64,000 nt of DNA from Pochonia chlamydosporia 170 (GCF_001653235.2 NC_035793.1:2480001-2544000); one strand, 5' to 3'. Shown: positions 38,905 to 50,423, numbered from the stretch's first letter. The notes: generated by a model from the sequence alone, not told the origin. Numbers and translations: made by a program.

Positions 38905-40409
38905 ATGATGTATAGGAGGATAGCTACCACTGCCCGGATGGCACCATTACGCCTCACGCATTCTCGTCGGCCCAACCCCTTGGTGATGCTGCCGTCGTTG
39001 ATGCAGACCGTGCGATCCTATGCCGACAAGGTGGTGAAAGTACCGCAAATGGCTGAATCTATATCAGAGGGAACGCTGAAGCAATTTTCGAAGAGCATTG
39101 GCGACTTCGTCGAGCAGGACGAGGAAATTGCGACAATCGAGACCGACAAGGTAGGTAGATTAGATAACATGATCATCATTGGCAGATGAAGAGTACTAAT
39201 GCACGTTCAAGATTGATGTTGCGGTCAACGCCCCGGAGGCAGGAACGATCAAGGAGTTCCTTGCTAGCGAAGAAGACACTGTCACCGTTGGGCAAGATCT
39301 TGTCCGCATCGAACTGGGCGGAGCGCCATCCGGCCAGAAGGAAGAGGGTGAGGCCCCCAAGGACCGGGTACAAGATGAGCCCAAGGAAAAAGAGGAATCG
39401 AAACAAACAACAGAGAAACCAAACACGGAGCCCAAGCCACAGGTCAAAGAGACAAGCAAGGTGCCAGAGCCTAAGCAGGCAGAGGCGCCAGCGGCTCCGA
39501 AAGCGACGTCTAAAGAAGCTCAACAACAAGCAACACAGACATCCAGCGGAGTGGCTTCCGCAGGCAACCGAGAGGAGCGCCGCGTATGTTCAACGATATT
39601 GAATCCCCAGTATCACAAATTGCTCAATGCTAATCTAGATATGCAGGTCAAGATGAACCGCATGCGTCTTCGCATTGCTGAGCGCCTCAAGCAATCGCAA
39701 AACACTGCTGCCTCGCTGACGACATTCAACGAAGTCGATATGTCAAATATAATGGAGTTCCGCAAGCTTTATAAGGACGATGTACTCAAAAAGACCGGCG
39801 TAAAGCTGGGCTTCATGAGCGCCTTCTCCCGTGCAGCGGTGCTCGCCATGCGAGACATACCTGCCGTCAATGCTTCAATTGAAGGCCCCAATGGCGGCGA
39901 TACTATTGTCTACCGAGACTACGTGGACGTTAGCGTCGCAGTGGCCACTGAAAAGGGACTGGTGACACCCGTCGTTCGCAATGTCGAATCGATGGATTTG
40001 GTTACGGTTGAGAAAGCGATTGCTGATATGGGCAAGAAGGTGAGAAAGCTACAAAAATTTACGTGACCTCTATCCAAGGGAACCAAATGCTGACTGCGCC
40101 AACAAATATTAGGCCCGCGATGGCAAGCTGACAATTGAAGACATGGCTGGTGGTACTTTCACCATAAGCAACGGTGGTGTGTTTGGCTCATTGATGGGAA
40201 CACCTATCATCAACCTGCCACAAAGCGCCGTTCTGGGTCTGCACGCCATTAAGGACCGAGCGGTTGCCGTCAATGGAAAGGTTGAGATTCGCCCTATGAT
40301 GTATTTGGCCCTGACGTACGACCACCGGCTGCTCGATGGTAGAGAGGCTGTGCAGTTCTTGGTTAAAGTCAAGGAATTCATTGAGGATCCCAGGCGCATG
40401 CTCCTGTAA
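38905..40409 (+). CDS. KGD2: Dihydrolipoamide succinyltransferase, E2 of 2-oxoglutarate dehydrogenase
   Basis: About 435 residues in four exons: 38905-39150, 39212-39583, 39647-40039, 40113-40409. Mitochondrial TCA-cycle enzyme that transfers succinyl from lipoate to CoA. An Arg-rich presequence ('[22 protein letters not shown]') precedes the lipoyl domain '[19 protein letters not shown]' ... 'IETDK' joined to '[17 protein letters not shown]'; the lipoylated lysine (about residue 82) is the last codon of exon 1. A Lys/Glu/Pro-rich linker has no E3-binding subunit domain, as expected for eukaryotic E2o. The catalytic domain has '[20 protein letters not shown]' and the active-site motif '[12 protein letters not shown]'. 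A second in-frame ATG follows at once (38908). All three introns have GT-AG ends. Confidence 0.97.
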
Positions 40410-41020
40410 GCCCCTCGTTTGTCAAGGAGACAAGTGTCATGGTTGTGCCACAGCATGTAGTCCTGTTCTTTCGTTAGTGCGGTAGATTGTAAAATAGAAT
40501 TGAATTTTTGTGCCCAACAATCACCTGCTTATTGCCATTCAATTATGTGCAAAGTACTTTTCTTCCTCTTTTTTTTTCTTTTTTTTTTTAAAAAAAAAAA
40601 CCCCCCAAAAAAACCACAGAAACAAAACAAGAGGAAACAGAATGCCACGTAATGTTTATTTTGTTTATGGTATTTATGGTGTGAAATTCTCAATAAAACC
40701 CATATTGTCGTTGCAACTAGGAATTTTTTTAATTACAGTGATTAAAACCCGCTGTATTTTAAGTACCTTTTTTTTTTTTCGGATATTTCTTCACTGGGGT
40801 GACTTTTTTTTTTTTTGGCCAGGTACCAGCACAGTAGTAGTTAGTGTAAAAAAAAAAAAAAACACACACACACACACACACACAGAGCATCCAGTTATTA
40901 TTTTTCCACCAAAAAAAAAAAAAAACAAAAAAACAACCAAGTGTGTGTGTGGGTAAAAGGAGTTTATTTTCTTCCCTTCGCTATATTACAATGAGAGATA
41001 TGAGAAATAGCAATAAAATT
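40410..41020. other. 3' spacer holding a homopolymer-rich island
   Basis: The first ~120 bp look like ordinary 3' flank of KGD2. From about 40541 the sequence becomes homopolymer-rich (next entry). Confidence 0.6.
40541..40960. repeat. Low-complexity island of A, T, C and CA/GT tracts
   Basis: Contains a T-run joined to an A-run and then a C-run (about 40568-40610), T-runs near 40770 and 40808, an A14 tract followed by a CA repeat (about 40848-40882), another A-run (40913-40935) and a GT repeat (40941-40952). The composition is unlike all flanking DNA. It may be a microsatellite island or a poorly resolved assembly join. Confidence 0.75.
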
Positions 41021-41614
41021 TTATGATTCTTCTTCTAAAAACGAAATAATACTTTGAGCACTTTGTGATTGCGACAAGCTTGCAGGTGAAATTAAATCGC
41101 CAGCTTGTGTTGTTTGTCTAGTGCCCTGGTACCACCACTGGTCCTCAAATCCATTGTCAACTGTCATCATTGCTGCAGCCAAGGATGCCATTTCAGCAGA
41201 GCGCCCCCTCTCTCGATCATCAACCTGCGGCTCCGTTATCTGTGCATCAATATCGTAATTGCCATGATCTTCTGGGAATGCCGAAGGTGTCCAAGGCATT
41301 CCGGCCTCGCCCAGGCGATATTGATTTGGCGTTGCGGGCAAAGCTTTAGATACCACTGGTACAGATCTGGAAGAATGGCGACTCTCATGGGCTGCGGTGG
41401 ATTTTGATACTGGCGGTGCGGAACTGCTCCTTCGTCGTGAAGAGCCTCGTCTTGAATGCCCAGAAGCAAGCCCCGCATGCTGGGTTTGCTTATGTTGTTT
41501 GGTCACATAGGTAAGCCTTCTGCCCTTGCGAGCCGACATCCAGGAAACTCCAAACTCAAAGTGAAGATGGAATCCACTGGGCGGAAGGCCATCTTCTTTG
41601 TCGCTCAGTGGCAT
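41021..41614 (-). CDS. Orphan basic, Ser/Arg-rich protein
   Basis: Not recognised. Single frame of 197 residues from MPLSDKEDGLPPSGFHLHFE at 41614; the frame is open upstream to 41821, but that part is unlike coding sequence. Visible features: a short folded-looking N-terminus ('HLHFEFGVSWMSARKGRRLTYV'), then a Ser/Arg-rich stretch ('SGHSRRGSSRRRSSSAPPVS') suited to phosphorylation, a Pro/Tyr-containing segment ('PATPNQYRLGEAGMPWTP'), and an acidic/Gln end ('SQSQSAQSIISFLEEES'). No signal peptide or membrane helix. It lies beside the homopolymer island and is downstream of, and on the same strand as, the RTA1-family gene. It may have undetected upstream exons. Confidence 0.5.
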   Translation of the reverse strand: MPLSDKEDGLPPSGFHLHFEFGVSWMSARKGRRLTYVTKQHKQTQHAGLASGHSRRGSSRRRSSSAPPVSKSTAAHESRHSSRSVPVVSKALPATPNQYRLGEAGMPWTPSAFPEDHGNYDIDAQITEPQVDDRERGRSAEMASLAAAMMTVDNGFEDQWWYQGTRQTTQAGDLISPASLSQSQSAQSIISFLEEES

Positions 41615-42041
41615 CTCCGTCGTTACTTTTGTTATAAGTCGCGTTGATGGGTAGGTAGGCGAGGAGGAGGGGATCAAAAGGAAAATGATGTTCAAGCAGC
41701 ACCGACGATCATATTCCACTCTCAGACTGGCCCTTTGTTGACGCAAAGGATTCAGGCAGTTTTTGTCAAAGGGTCTTGGCGGCGAACTTGGAAAGTGTAT
41801 ACCTAGGAAGTTACCTAACATTTAAAGATGGTATTGATGGAAATACAGTACGTTAAGTCTATATATACACCAATGTGCATGCTTGCTAGGCACAGGGCTT
41901 TCTGGGCGATGACGGAATACCAGCATTTCATTTGGTCGTGGGCCTGTGTGGCAAAGGGGGCGAGGAGGTTGTGCTATTTTTAGAGCACAGCTGTCATCCT
42001 CCTCCGCCATTTCTCCAATCCCCCACCAGTCCGTTTGTTTG
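41615..42041. other. Intergenic, tandem minus-strand genes
   Basis: 427 bp between the RTA1-family stop and the orphan start. Nothing recognisable beyond a single ACCTAGG near 41802. Confidence 0.5.
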
Positions 42042-43257
42042 TTAGACAGTTGATTTATCATAAGCAAGTTTATCATTCGTAGTCAGGTTGTCTTCGATAT
42101 CTGGCAGCCAGGATCTGTCGTCCTGGTCCCGGCTTTTGAATAATCCGATAATATTGAAAGGGTCAATTAGTGTTTTCCAAAGCGGCCTTGCATCTTTGAA
42201 ACCAGGACCCTGCGTTTCAGTGATCCCATCTTTGGCTAGATATATCTTGCTGTTCTTTGGCAGGTATCTGCGGGGGTGACAAATATTAAAAAGACCGCAA
42301 TTGCAGATCATGGCACCAGCTTCAAAGACGTAAAAGTACCATTCGTAGCGGACAATAGGCGACATTGACATTGGATTAAAGTTCGGCTTATTGTACTTCA
42401 ACTCGGCAATACTAAAATATTCCACAATGCGGTATGTGGTTCGAACGGCTAAGAGGGCTGAGCTGGCATACAGCGTCAGGAGAGGTCCTCTTAGTTTAGG
42501 ACTCCGGATACCGTTTGCTCTACAACGCCGATGATAGGTGTAGGCGAGGACGATAAAGCTGCCGAGGACAAACACCTGTAGTATGAGTGATGATTTTATT
42601 AGAGCGTGCCCAGCAGCCATCTCATTGTCGCTCAATGATTGATTGGCCGAATATGAGGCTCCCCAGCCGTTCAGAGCTTCAATAATAGCGGATAGAAAGC
42701 CGAATGTCGTAAGAACTCGTCCGGGATGCAAAGGAGATAAATAAGGTACATAGTATAATACCCGGCCAAGGATATGATAGTTCTGTAACTCGAGCAATGG
42801 CCTATTTGTAAAGCAAGGAGGTTTAGCAATGTGGACCAGGTCCTTTTCAAGAAAGAAAAAGAGGGACTGCTTACGGTGCTGCGTAGGTGATACAAATGCT
42901 TGCAATATAGACAGGCAGGTTGTCGTAATTAAACGCCCCAAACTCACGCAGCACAAATCCGACCATAAAAAGCAAGCAGCAGAATGGAAACAACGGTGTC
43001 AGCTTCCAACACTGATAGTGCCTTGTTTGTTAGCGCATGTTAGCAACATCCATACCAAGTTGGACATGGGTTCGAAAGACTACTTGCCGCGTCTGCAAAA
43101 GATGAATCACCCCAGATAGAAAGAAAGCGAAGCCAAAAAACACCGGCGCACCCTTGTTAGGAGCATAGAAGTAGTAACTCCCTTCAACTAATCGTTTTAA
43201 GCGGAACCGTGCCTACGGTCAGAATGAAGTGTGGCACTTACCATATGTTCCAGACAT
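42042..43257 (-). CDS. RTA1-family seven-helix membrane protein
   Basis: About 340 residues in four exons: 43257-43242, 43187-43088, 43021-42875, 42801-42042 (1023 nt). RTA1/RTM1/RSB1 proteins are fungal membrane proteins linked to lipid (sphingoid base) translocation and to resistance to aminocholesterol or other toxicants (family knowledge). Hydrophobic helices run throughout. Family blocks seen: 'YYFYAPNKGAPVFFGFAFFLSG' (first helix), 'ICITYAAP' spliced to 'PLLELQNYHILGRVLYYVPYLSP', 'HPGRVLTTFGFLSAIIEALNGWGAS', 'ALLAVRTTYRIVEYF' and 'YEWYFYVFEAGAMI'. The second intron (43022-43087) starts with GCAAGT, a GC-AG intron; only this donor keeps the frame and restores 'LLQTRHYQCWKLTPLFPF'. The first exon codes only five residues plus one base. 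Confidence 0.9.
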
Positions 43258-44133
43258 GTTCCTCTTTATTTTCTTCCAAAGGCGTTGCTATCGGTCGTGC
43301 GACAGTAGATATCTATATTTTAATATGTAAATCATAGAACATGTCCATATCAAAACCGATGTTGTACCAACCTGGCCCAACTCTTATAGGAATTGGACCT
43401 GTTCGTGGCCCGACGAATGTTCTTGGTTCTCGTGTTCCGTATTTGGTATTCGCGGCGCCGTGTGGAGCCCATGCAGGGACGAGAGGCCGCATGCGTCGTA
43501 TCGAGTGGAATAGGACTAGGCTCATCCAGGCCACAATCTAATACAGTCTTTTGCACATTTCTCTCCGTTGTGACCTTTGTGGCTATCAATTAAGATCTAG
43601 CGATCCTAAAAGTGTTATTTCCTCCGCCTGTCGACATTAGAGGCACATGTCAATGCGCTAAAACATCTCAAAATACCTCTTACCTACCTAGGTACCACCT
43701 ACCTGCCTACCTACCTACCTAGGTAGGTAGATACTTTAGCCTACACAGTGCCCAACTGCCTGAGCTCAGTACGTACCAACCAACATTGAACATACATGTA
43801 GGTAGCAGGTTCTCAAGCTTGCGGGGTTCCGAGACCCTCAGATGTCAGATGTAGTGGTGGCATTCACATGGCTCTTCTTGCCCTAGCTAAGGCTACTGCA
43901 GCCTTCCTTTGGGGTGAATGGTCAGGCTTCCCCATGCTCGTCAGCTTTGATATTCAAATAGTTCATATTTAACGATGACCTTGCGCACTGAGGGGCCGAT
44001 TTAACCTGCTAAACAGTTCCATACCAAGAGCCTGCTTCTGATGGCCTATAATCAAGTCATGCGTCAATAATGCCGATAACATACAATGACATCACATGTC
44101 CAGTACATTGTTTCGACTTCCGGGGCTCTTATG
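43258..44133. other. Intergenic between the RTA1-family gene and INP1
   Basis: 876 bp, including the promoter of the RTA1-family gene. Holds the longest palindrome array of the window (43680-43731). Open frames at 43313-43593 overlap on both strands and look like chance. Confidence 0.6.
43680..43731. repeat. TACCTAGGTA palindrome array
   Basis: About 50 bp of almost uninterrupted CTAC/GTAG units with two perfect CCTAGG-centred palindromes, about 430 bp upstream of the RTA1-family start and 450 bp downstream of the INP1 stop. Confidence 0.85.
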
Positions 44134-46181
44134 TCAAGATTGATCTTCCTCAATGGCACCTTCGAAACAATCCTCATTGCTCCAGTTCCCGTTGTCGCTA
44201 GTAGAATAGTCCCATCTGACAGGTATGGCTTGGCCACTGGCTGCAAAGCCAATATCTTCTCCTTTCCACTCCCCCGCACATATCCTTGCTGCAATTCTGA
44301 GCATTAGGGCCACCAAATGCCGAGGGGGACCAATCACTAGATCGTATGTTTTGCTAACAATAGCCATGGGGAGGCCACCCAACGTGTCTAGCCTTCCTTT
44401 GAGGGGGTTGCGTAGCGTTCCCTGGTCCTGTAATTCTTCAGTACCCTTCATTGGGTCGAATATCCGTGCCGGATCAGAAAAGGGGCCAGATCGCCTCGTC
44501 GGCATTCTCCTTGTTAGTCGGTCGGCTTCTATATCAGTGGTCGTGATTTCTGTTGTGTGTTTCAAACCCAGGTCACCTGTGATGTTGACATCCGTTGCAA
44601 TCTCGATCCCGCTACCACTTCGCAAACGCTGATAACAGATATAGGAAGGATGTGCTGCTGTGCTGTCATCCTCGGACTCCCTAGCCTCTAGTGTCGGATG
44701 AACCTGTTGGGCCGTGATCCGTGATACCCCTGTGTGTTCTACATCAGAATTCAAGCTGGATGGAGCACTATAGAACAACTCCGGCGACTCCTCGCCGGGG
44801 AGGGTTCCAGTAGCTTTGGTGTCGTGTGTGATGGGCCGTGGTGCAACCAATCCTGAGAATCGTGACGTGGGTAGGGATAACTTAGGCGGTGGTGAGGTTG
44901 ATGAACGGCCGCCACGATAGCCTCGGAAGTATCTAAGTTTAGGCTTATGCAGGTCTTCCTGGTTTCCCCTGCCTTCATGCGTACCATTGAAATTGTAGTT
45001 GGGATTGGCGTCGCTCGTCCTAGGCATGTTCAGCTCTGGAGCGGTTGGAACAGCAATGGTCGCAGCTTCTTGGTGCAGCATAAGAGGAGTCTCTGTAACA
45101 AAATCCACAGGCGAAGAAGGGGAACCGCAGCGCTTCTTGACAAGACAATCCCCCATATTGCTCTTGTGCATCTGATAAGCTGGCCAAAGCCGCGCAGTTT
45201 CATTTTCGTGAAGACTGTGCGTTTGCACAGCCAACTCGGGTACTACCGCTTCCACGATCTCGATCGCACTGCCATCTGCTAGATCATGCCAGATCTCCTC
45301 TGGTTCTGTTGGCATTGCCCCAGAATCCGCACTGCTGCTAGCTTCATTTGATGCATTCGTAGGGTTTGTGAGAGAAGTCTGTTGTGTGAGCTGTGTTGAT
45401 GTTTGTGGAGCCTGTGTTGTCGCTTGTTCAGATGAACGCAATTTTGGACAATGTTGGTATTCACCTGCAGACGGATGATACGATAGTGCGGTATCACTGG
45501 CTGAAAAGCTCGTCGCGGATTGACGATCGTTGTGAAATACCCTCTGCCTCCTCGGCGGTGTCCATGGCTTTTGCTTAACATCGGGAGTATGTGGGAGCTC
45601 GACCGTAAAAGGCCGTCGAAACGGACATCGCGTTTTTTCGAGTAGGAGAATACTTTCCAGAGTATCCCTAAATTGTCGGGCTGTGCGTGATTGCTCGGCG
45701 CTGGAAACCGGTAGCTCGATTCGCCAGTAGTAGGGGCGCCGAATTTGCAACACAAATTTGCTGTTTTGCTGGTCAACACGCCAGCACTGACTCTTGGGCA
45801 GAATTGGTTGAAGAACAGATCCGCAACTTAGGAACGCAACTGAGCCGGGCGCACGGTATATACAGATTGCGCCTATTAGTCGGGTTAATGACCTGTTCAC
45901 GCCACTTGCGGTATGCGGTTCTTCTTACCAACTGCGATGGTGCGCTCAAGGGGGGAGCACCAAGCCAAATTCCCATCTTCGTCATCTATTTCTTGAGCAT
46001 CGTCCTTGATTGCATACCTTGGGCGATGGCCAATGGTAGAAAATGAAACTATTTTAGCGTCTGGGTTGTTGTAGAGTGTTTCGATAACGGTGCTTGGAGC
46101 CGACATTGCAACACGTTCCCTTTGCGCAACTCCTGGCTCAGTGGCAATCCGACGCATGGTGGTGACCCGTTGAGGCTCCAT
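44134..46181 (-). CDS. INP1: Inheritance of peroxisomes protein 1
   Basis: About 663 residues in two exons, 46181-45929 and 45872-44134. Inp1 is a peripheral peroxisomal membrane protein that tethers peroxisomes to the cell cortex or ER so that some stay in the mother compartment (family knowledge). The conserved N-terminal domain (about residues 30-190) is recovered by splicing: 'STVIETLYNNPDAKIVSFST', 'ERTIAVG' joined to 'AICIYRAPGSVAFLSCGS', 'ILPKSQCWRVD', 'KFVLQIRRPYYWRIELP' and 'LEKTRCPFRRPFTVELP'. The rest (about 470 residues) is Ser/Thr/Pro-rich and largely disordered, with a short ordered end ('LPMAIVSKTYDLVIGPPRHLVALM'). The start is uncertain: in-frame ATGs lie at 46181, 46157 and further in. 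Divergent from the UsgS-like gene. Confidence 0.88.
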
Positions 46182-46920
46182 ACCCAGCGTGCTGAAGGCT
46201 AAGACTACCTAGGTAGTTGTTATATCGCATCCAACCGTGTGATAGTCACCACAGTTTGGCAATGGCCTTCACGATACGAGCCCATGCACTGTTTTTCGAT
46301 GTTTCTCTTTTAATGCTTGCATCGCGACATTACGTGCGGCTCGATTGGGCAACCCACGCCGCGAAGTCTTGTCCGTGAAAAGCAGCCCGCTGCCGCTATG
46401 TCACCGCCGTCGCAGTCCCGTTTGTTTCCGCTCGTTTCCCGTGTGTGTGTTCGTTAGGATAATAGTATTGTTGGTCTGTCCAAAGGAGTGCCCGATGCTG
46501 CTGAGCTTCGAAGGGAAGTGTGGCTCTCAATGGTCAACTAACCGTATGGAGTTGCCTACATCACCCAGACTGTGTTTGTTATGTTCAAACGGGAAATGTG
46601 CTACTGTTGTAAACAAAATTGCTTGTTCCAGCCATATGGTCGCATTACTAGGTTGTTTCATGAAGACACCTCATTGCGTCAGGCTCATGATGGCAAAAGG
46701 GCAGGAACATGCATCTAGAGGACTGTGTGTTTTCATGCCATTGTCACTGGCAAACAACCCTGCCGAAATTGACAACTGTAGGGTAGTTTGGGAGTTCGGC
46801 TGACCCGTTGACGTCACCCCGAATACCCACAGAGCTGTTGGCGTGAACCCGCTGGGCAAGCGACGGGCTCGATATCCGCTGAAGCGAGGTCTTGACATAT
46901 ATGCGATACAATAACGTCTG
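46182..46920. other. Divergent promoter region of INP1 and the UsgS-like gene
   Basis: 739 bp. One TACCTAGGTAG copy at 46206-46216, only about 25 bp upstream of the INP1 start. An open frame at 46345-46803 has no motif and is judged chance. Confidence 0.55.
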
Positions 46921-48206
46921 ATGGCGCAACAGAACAAGATATTGACTGATAAACTCAGTCTTGATGTATCCCACTTCGAACCCAATGCCATCATTCGAGG
47001 TGCTCAACTCACTCTCGTCGGCGGTAAGAATTCAGAGAATCACAGGTCATCAATCAAAGGAAGAGAGCATTGACACCATCTCAAGCTTACAGGGCGCTGC
47101 AAAACCCAGACATGTTCACCACTGAATATTATAGACAGGCCGCGTATGCCGTTTTAGCCGGGATCGGTATCCGGCTGCTGGTAGCAATACCAGTGAGAGA
47201 CTGTCTACGCTCAGTTGACTTGAAGCCGGCTGATACAATTGTCAGATTATCGCGGTTAAACTCACAATGTGGGCTATCTCCCTGGTCTATCCACTCGACC
47301 AGGTATCATGGGACGAATCTATCTCCGACTGGCTAGACTTCATGGGGGATTCAATTCTTCAACTTCCCTTCTTTCTCATGATGGTGATGCGTTACGTGGT
47401 ACCCACCCTGGATAACCTGTGAGCAATACCACAACTCGTGACCTTAACATCAACTCAAGAGCTGAAATAAGAACACCAGGTTTATGCAATCCTTAAGCTG
47501 GGTTGATAAGACATATACGCAGAAACATAAGAACGACAACCCAGCCGAGCTAAGGGATCTCTACTATCCGAACTTGAGGGCATATCAGTCCCTAAAAGGC
47601 AAACAATCTTCGTCTAAAGAGGGCCGACCCTTGACCAACTTCATATACAAATTCGCACGAAGAGCATGCATTTCAATTTCACTTTTGGCCTTGTCATATA
47701 TCCCCGTACTCGGGAAATTGGTGTTTCCACTAGCAAGCTTCTATACGTTCAATCGAGCTGTTGGACTTGGGCCCGCTGCTGTTATTTTCGGCAGTGGCCT
47801 CTTTCTGCCTCGCAGGTACATTATCAAATTCCTGCAAAGCTACTACTCATCTCGAAATCTGATGAGGGAGCTGTTGGAGCCCTACTTCGCGCGTGTTCAG
47901 TTTTCACGGGAGGAGAAGCGAAATTGGTTTAGGAGCCGTGAAGGTGTCTTGTTTGGGTTTGGCTTTGGGTTTTATGTTCTGAGTAGGATACCCCTCTTCG
48001 GAGTTTTGGTGTACGGCATCGGAGAAGCCTCTACTGCATTCCTGATAACCAAAATCACTGACCCTCCACCACCACCTGCCAAGCGGGAGGAGTTCGCCAG
48101 GAGTCAACAAACTTGGCACAACAAACATGAGTTTCTTACAATCAATCTCGCGGAAATGGACAGCATGCAGAGTACAACAGCACCAGGAGTAGATAAATCG
48201 GCCTAG
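46921..48206 (+). CDS. Multi-spanning membrane protein, UsgS-like
   Basis: About 369 residues in four exons: 46921-47023, 47086-47192, 47246-47418, 47480-48206 (1110 nt). The family is fungal 'transmembrane protein UsgS', whose biochemical role is not known to me. Exon joins restore a continuous conserved N-terminal half: 'SHFEPNAIIRGAQLTLVG', 'AYRALQNPDMFTTEYYRQAA', 'GIRLLVAIP' joined to 'IIAVKLTMWAISLVYPLD', 'LQLPFFLMMVMRYVVPTLDN' and 'FMQSLSWVDKTYTQKHKNDNP'. Further hydrophobic helices lie at 'ISISLLALSYIPVLGKLVFPLA' and 'GFGFGFYVLSRIPLFGVLVYG'. The C-terminus is soluble with a run of prolines (DPPPPPAKREE). The pattern of paired amphipathic helices recalls EI24-type proteins, but I cannot establish that. 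Confidence 0.85.
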
Positions 48207-48749
48207 TTGCTGCTCCCTGGCGCCGCAAGGTCGGCTGGAATAGGGCTTTCTACATGACACAGGGGCCAGCAGGCTCATGAACGGGTATTTAGCAGCGGCA
48301 AGACGAAGGTTCCGGTATAAAGAAGGTCATTAAGAATGACTCATCTTGTCATCCACAGAGAGGTTAAGCCTTGCCAATGTCCTCGCGGAAACTCCTCACC
48401 AAGGAGGAACACTCGGTCAACTAGCGTTCGTGTTGCAATAGCATTGTTCTAAAGCTTGGTGTGACTTGCAAATGAAGCCGCCTCGTTGACGAAATTGCCC
48501 ACGAACCTACGCGCTCGCCTCAGAAACGAGGAGTCCCATGGCAAGCGTAGCAGATGGTGTAGCCCATCCATAGCCAATCAGGTGTTCGCGGAATAGAATC
48601 TCAAGCATAGAACATCAGCGGCCACAGGGTTACGATTCAAAAATAGCATCGAAATCAGTACGAGTGGTGTTCGTTCTTATGGTGTCCGATCAAAACAACC
48701 CTGACCCAGAAAGATGCACCACAGCCGTGAATATTTGAGTAGAGTGTCG
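48207..48749. other. Intergenic, convergent 3' ends
   Basis: 543 bp between the UsgS-like and OTU1 genes. Nothing recognisable. Confidence 0.55.
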
Positions 48750-49882
48750 TCATTTCGTACAGTCGGCGATCTCGGTCAAGTTAGAATGTCCTGTAACCTC
48801 AGCATGATTTCTAGCCGCTAGTTGCCCATTTCCAATCCATTCACATCCATGCTCATTGCATTTTAGGATCAGCCCATCGGTGTCAGTATAATAGTGGTTT
48901 GTGAATAGTTGCTCAACCAGAATCTTGGTCTTAAGCAGCACCTCTGAGTCGTCAGTCGGCCAAATCGACCTATCCATTTCAGGCGGCAGAGAAACTACAT
49001 CATGGGGATGCTCAGAATAGCTAAACGCAACACGATCGTAGTGGATACCGGAATATACCAAAATGCACCTATCCTTTTTACCCTCGCCAAACTTCATGAG
49101 ACGCTGGCCCTGTGGCAGGATTAGTAACTAGGGCACGTTTTGTATCCCGTCTCCTCAATGTCTCACTGAAAAGAAAGGAAGCGGGGAACTATGCATACCT
49201 GAACATCAAAAGTGCATATCTGAATATCAAATATGGTTGACAAAATACTAAGCTCAATACCACCCCCCCACCGGTCCGGACCCTTGATGCTATCGCAATA
49301 ATCCGCAGGCGAGGAGCCAAGAATTGCCTCATTATAGATATCAGGGTGCTCAATGATATAATCAGCCATCATTTGACGGAGACTCGGAGCGGAAATCTGT
49401 TGTGGCAATGCCCCACCAAACGCTGTGAAGAGGCAACTATTATCGCTAGGCATAACCCGAAGTACTGGAGAGTGTTAGACCGTATACAGGTGGAAATAAG
49501 TGCACGGGGTTTCTTTGAACTTGCATAAACTGCCTTCTCTTTGTGGCCATGGAACTATTGGATCATCAAAGTGATTACTATTTGAGAGGGTCGCTTCGGC
49601 ATGCTTGAATTCAAAGGCTGGAGGGCGGCGTATGTTAGAGATATCCGCCTTTGACTCGCCCGGCACAATTGTAAGAGTCTGGCCGTGGAGCCCCAGGTTT
49701 GCTGCAGCAAGCTCCCGATGTTCAAGGCTAATAGTCTGCATGCCTGTCGGAGGACCGTACTTGATTGTAAAATTTTCAATTAGTGTTTGCGCCCTCAGTG
49801 CTTGGAAAAGCACCTCAACCGTGGCACCATCATCAATTTCGACGATGCCAGTGCCCGCAGGACTTTTGTATCTTGAGCGCAT
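48750..49882 (-). CDS. OTU1: Ubiquitin thioesterase Otu1 (YOD1)
   Basis: About 325 residues in three exons: 49882-49531, 49464-49199, 49109-48750. OTU-family deubiquitinase that acts with Cdc48/p97 in ERAD and related extraction (family knowledge). Domains in order: ubiquitin-like UBX-type fold ('MRSRYKSPAGTGIVEIDDGATV' ... 'LGLHGQTLTIVPGE'), OTU domain with catalytic Asp/Cys in 'MPSDNSCLFTAFGGAL' (Cys about 128) and His in 'LVYSGIHYDRVAF', and a C-terminal C2H2 finger ('CNEHGCEWIGNGQLAARNHAEVTGH'). The first donor, GTTTAT, is weak but is the only one that keeps phase with 'LRVMPSDNSC'. The frame is open upstream to an ATG at 49969; MRSRYK fits the family better. Divergent from the RSC1/2-like gene. 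Confidence 0.93.
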
Positions 49883-50423
49883 AATTTCGAGCTTTGAAAA
49901 TTGGGAAAACAGCCGCACGGGATGCGTGTGGGCCTCTGTTGTTGCTGGCTGGAACAATGCGGACAACAAACTTGGTACAGTTCAGAGAGAAAGCGAAGGA
50001 AGAGCNGAGCGTTGCGCAAATATGACCAAGGTAGTCGATACCTAGGCCGTGCCAGCGGTGTTTGCCGACATCGTGACTACAGAAAGGTGGGAATTAAAAT
50101 AACAAGCGCTTGCGTGTTCGAAGTTGCCATATGTCATTCAAGACCACGGATTGAGACACCCTCTCTGATATGTGCACCATCAGCAAGCCACTCCACACAG
50201 CTTAGGGATTAGTCAGCAGCTATGTCTCCCACCAGCCTCACGCGACGGTGCCAACTTCAAGCGCGTTGCGCAATGCGAGGATGCCAATCTCTTCTTGTCA
50301 TCCGCTCCGCTCATCTACTGCTTACTACGGCGCAAAACAACTGCCAACATCCATCAATTCTGGCCTCATTACTAATTGGGAGCTGGGAGTCACGCATTGT
50401 TGCCCTCCGACTCTTGAAGAAAC
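49883..50423. other. Divergent promoter region of OTU1 and the RSC1/2-like gene
   Basis: 541 bp. Contains the only ambiguous base of the window (n at 50006). No separate gene seen. Confidence 0.55.

Noticed and set aside
46345..46803. 152-codon frame in the INP1/UsgS-like spacer
   Set aside because: No motif or family likeness, and it overlaps another frame on the opposite strand that fits coding no better.
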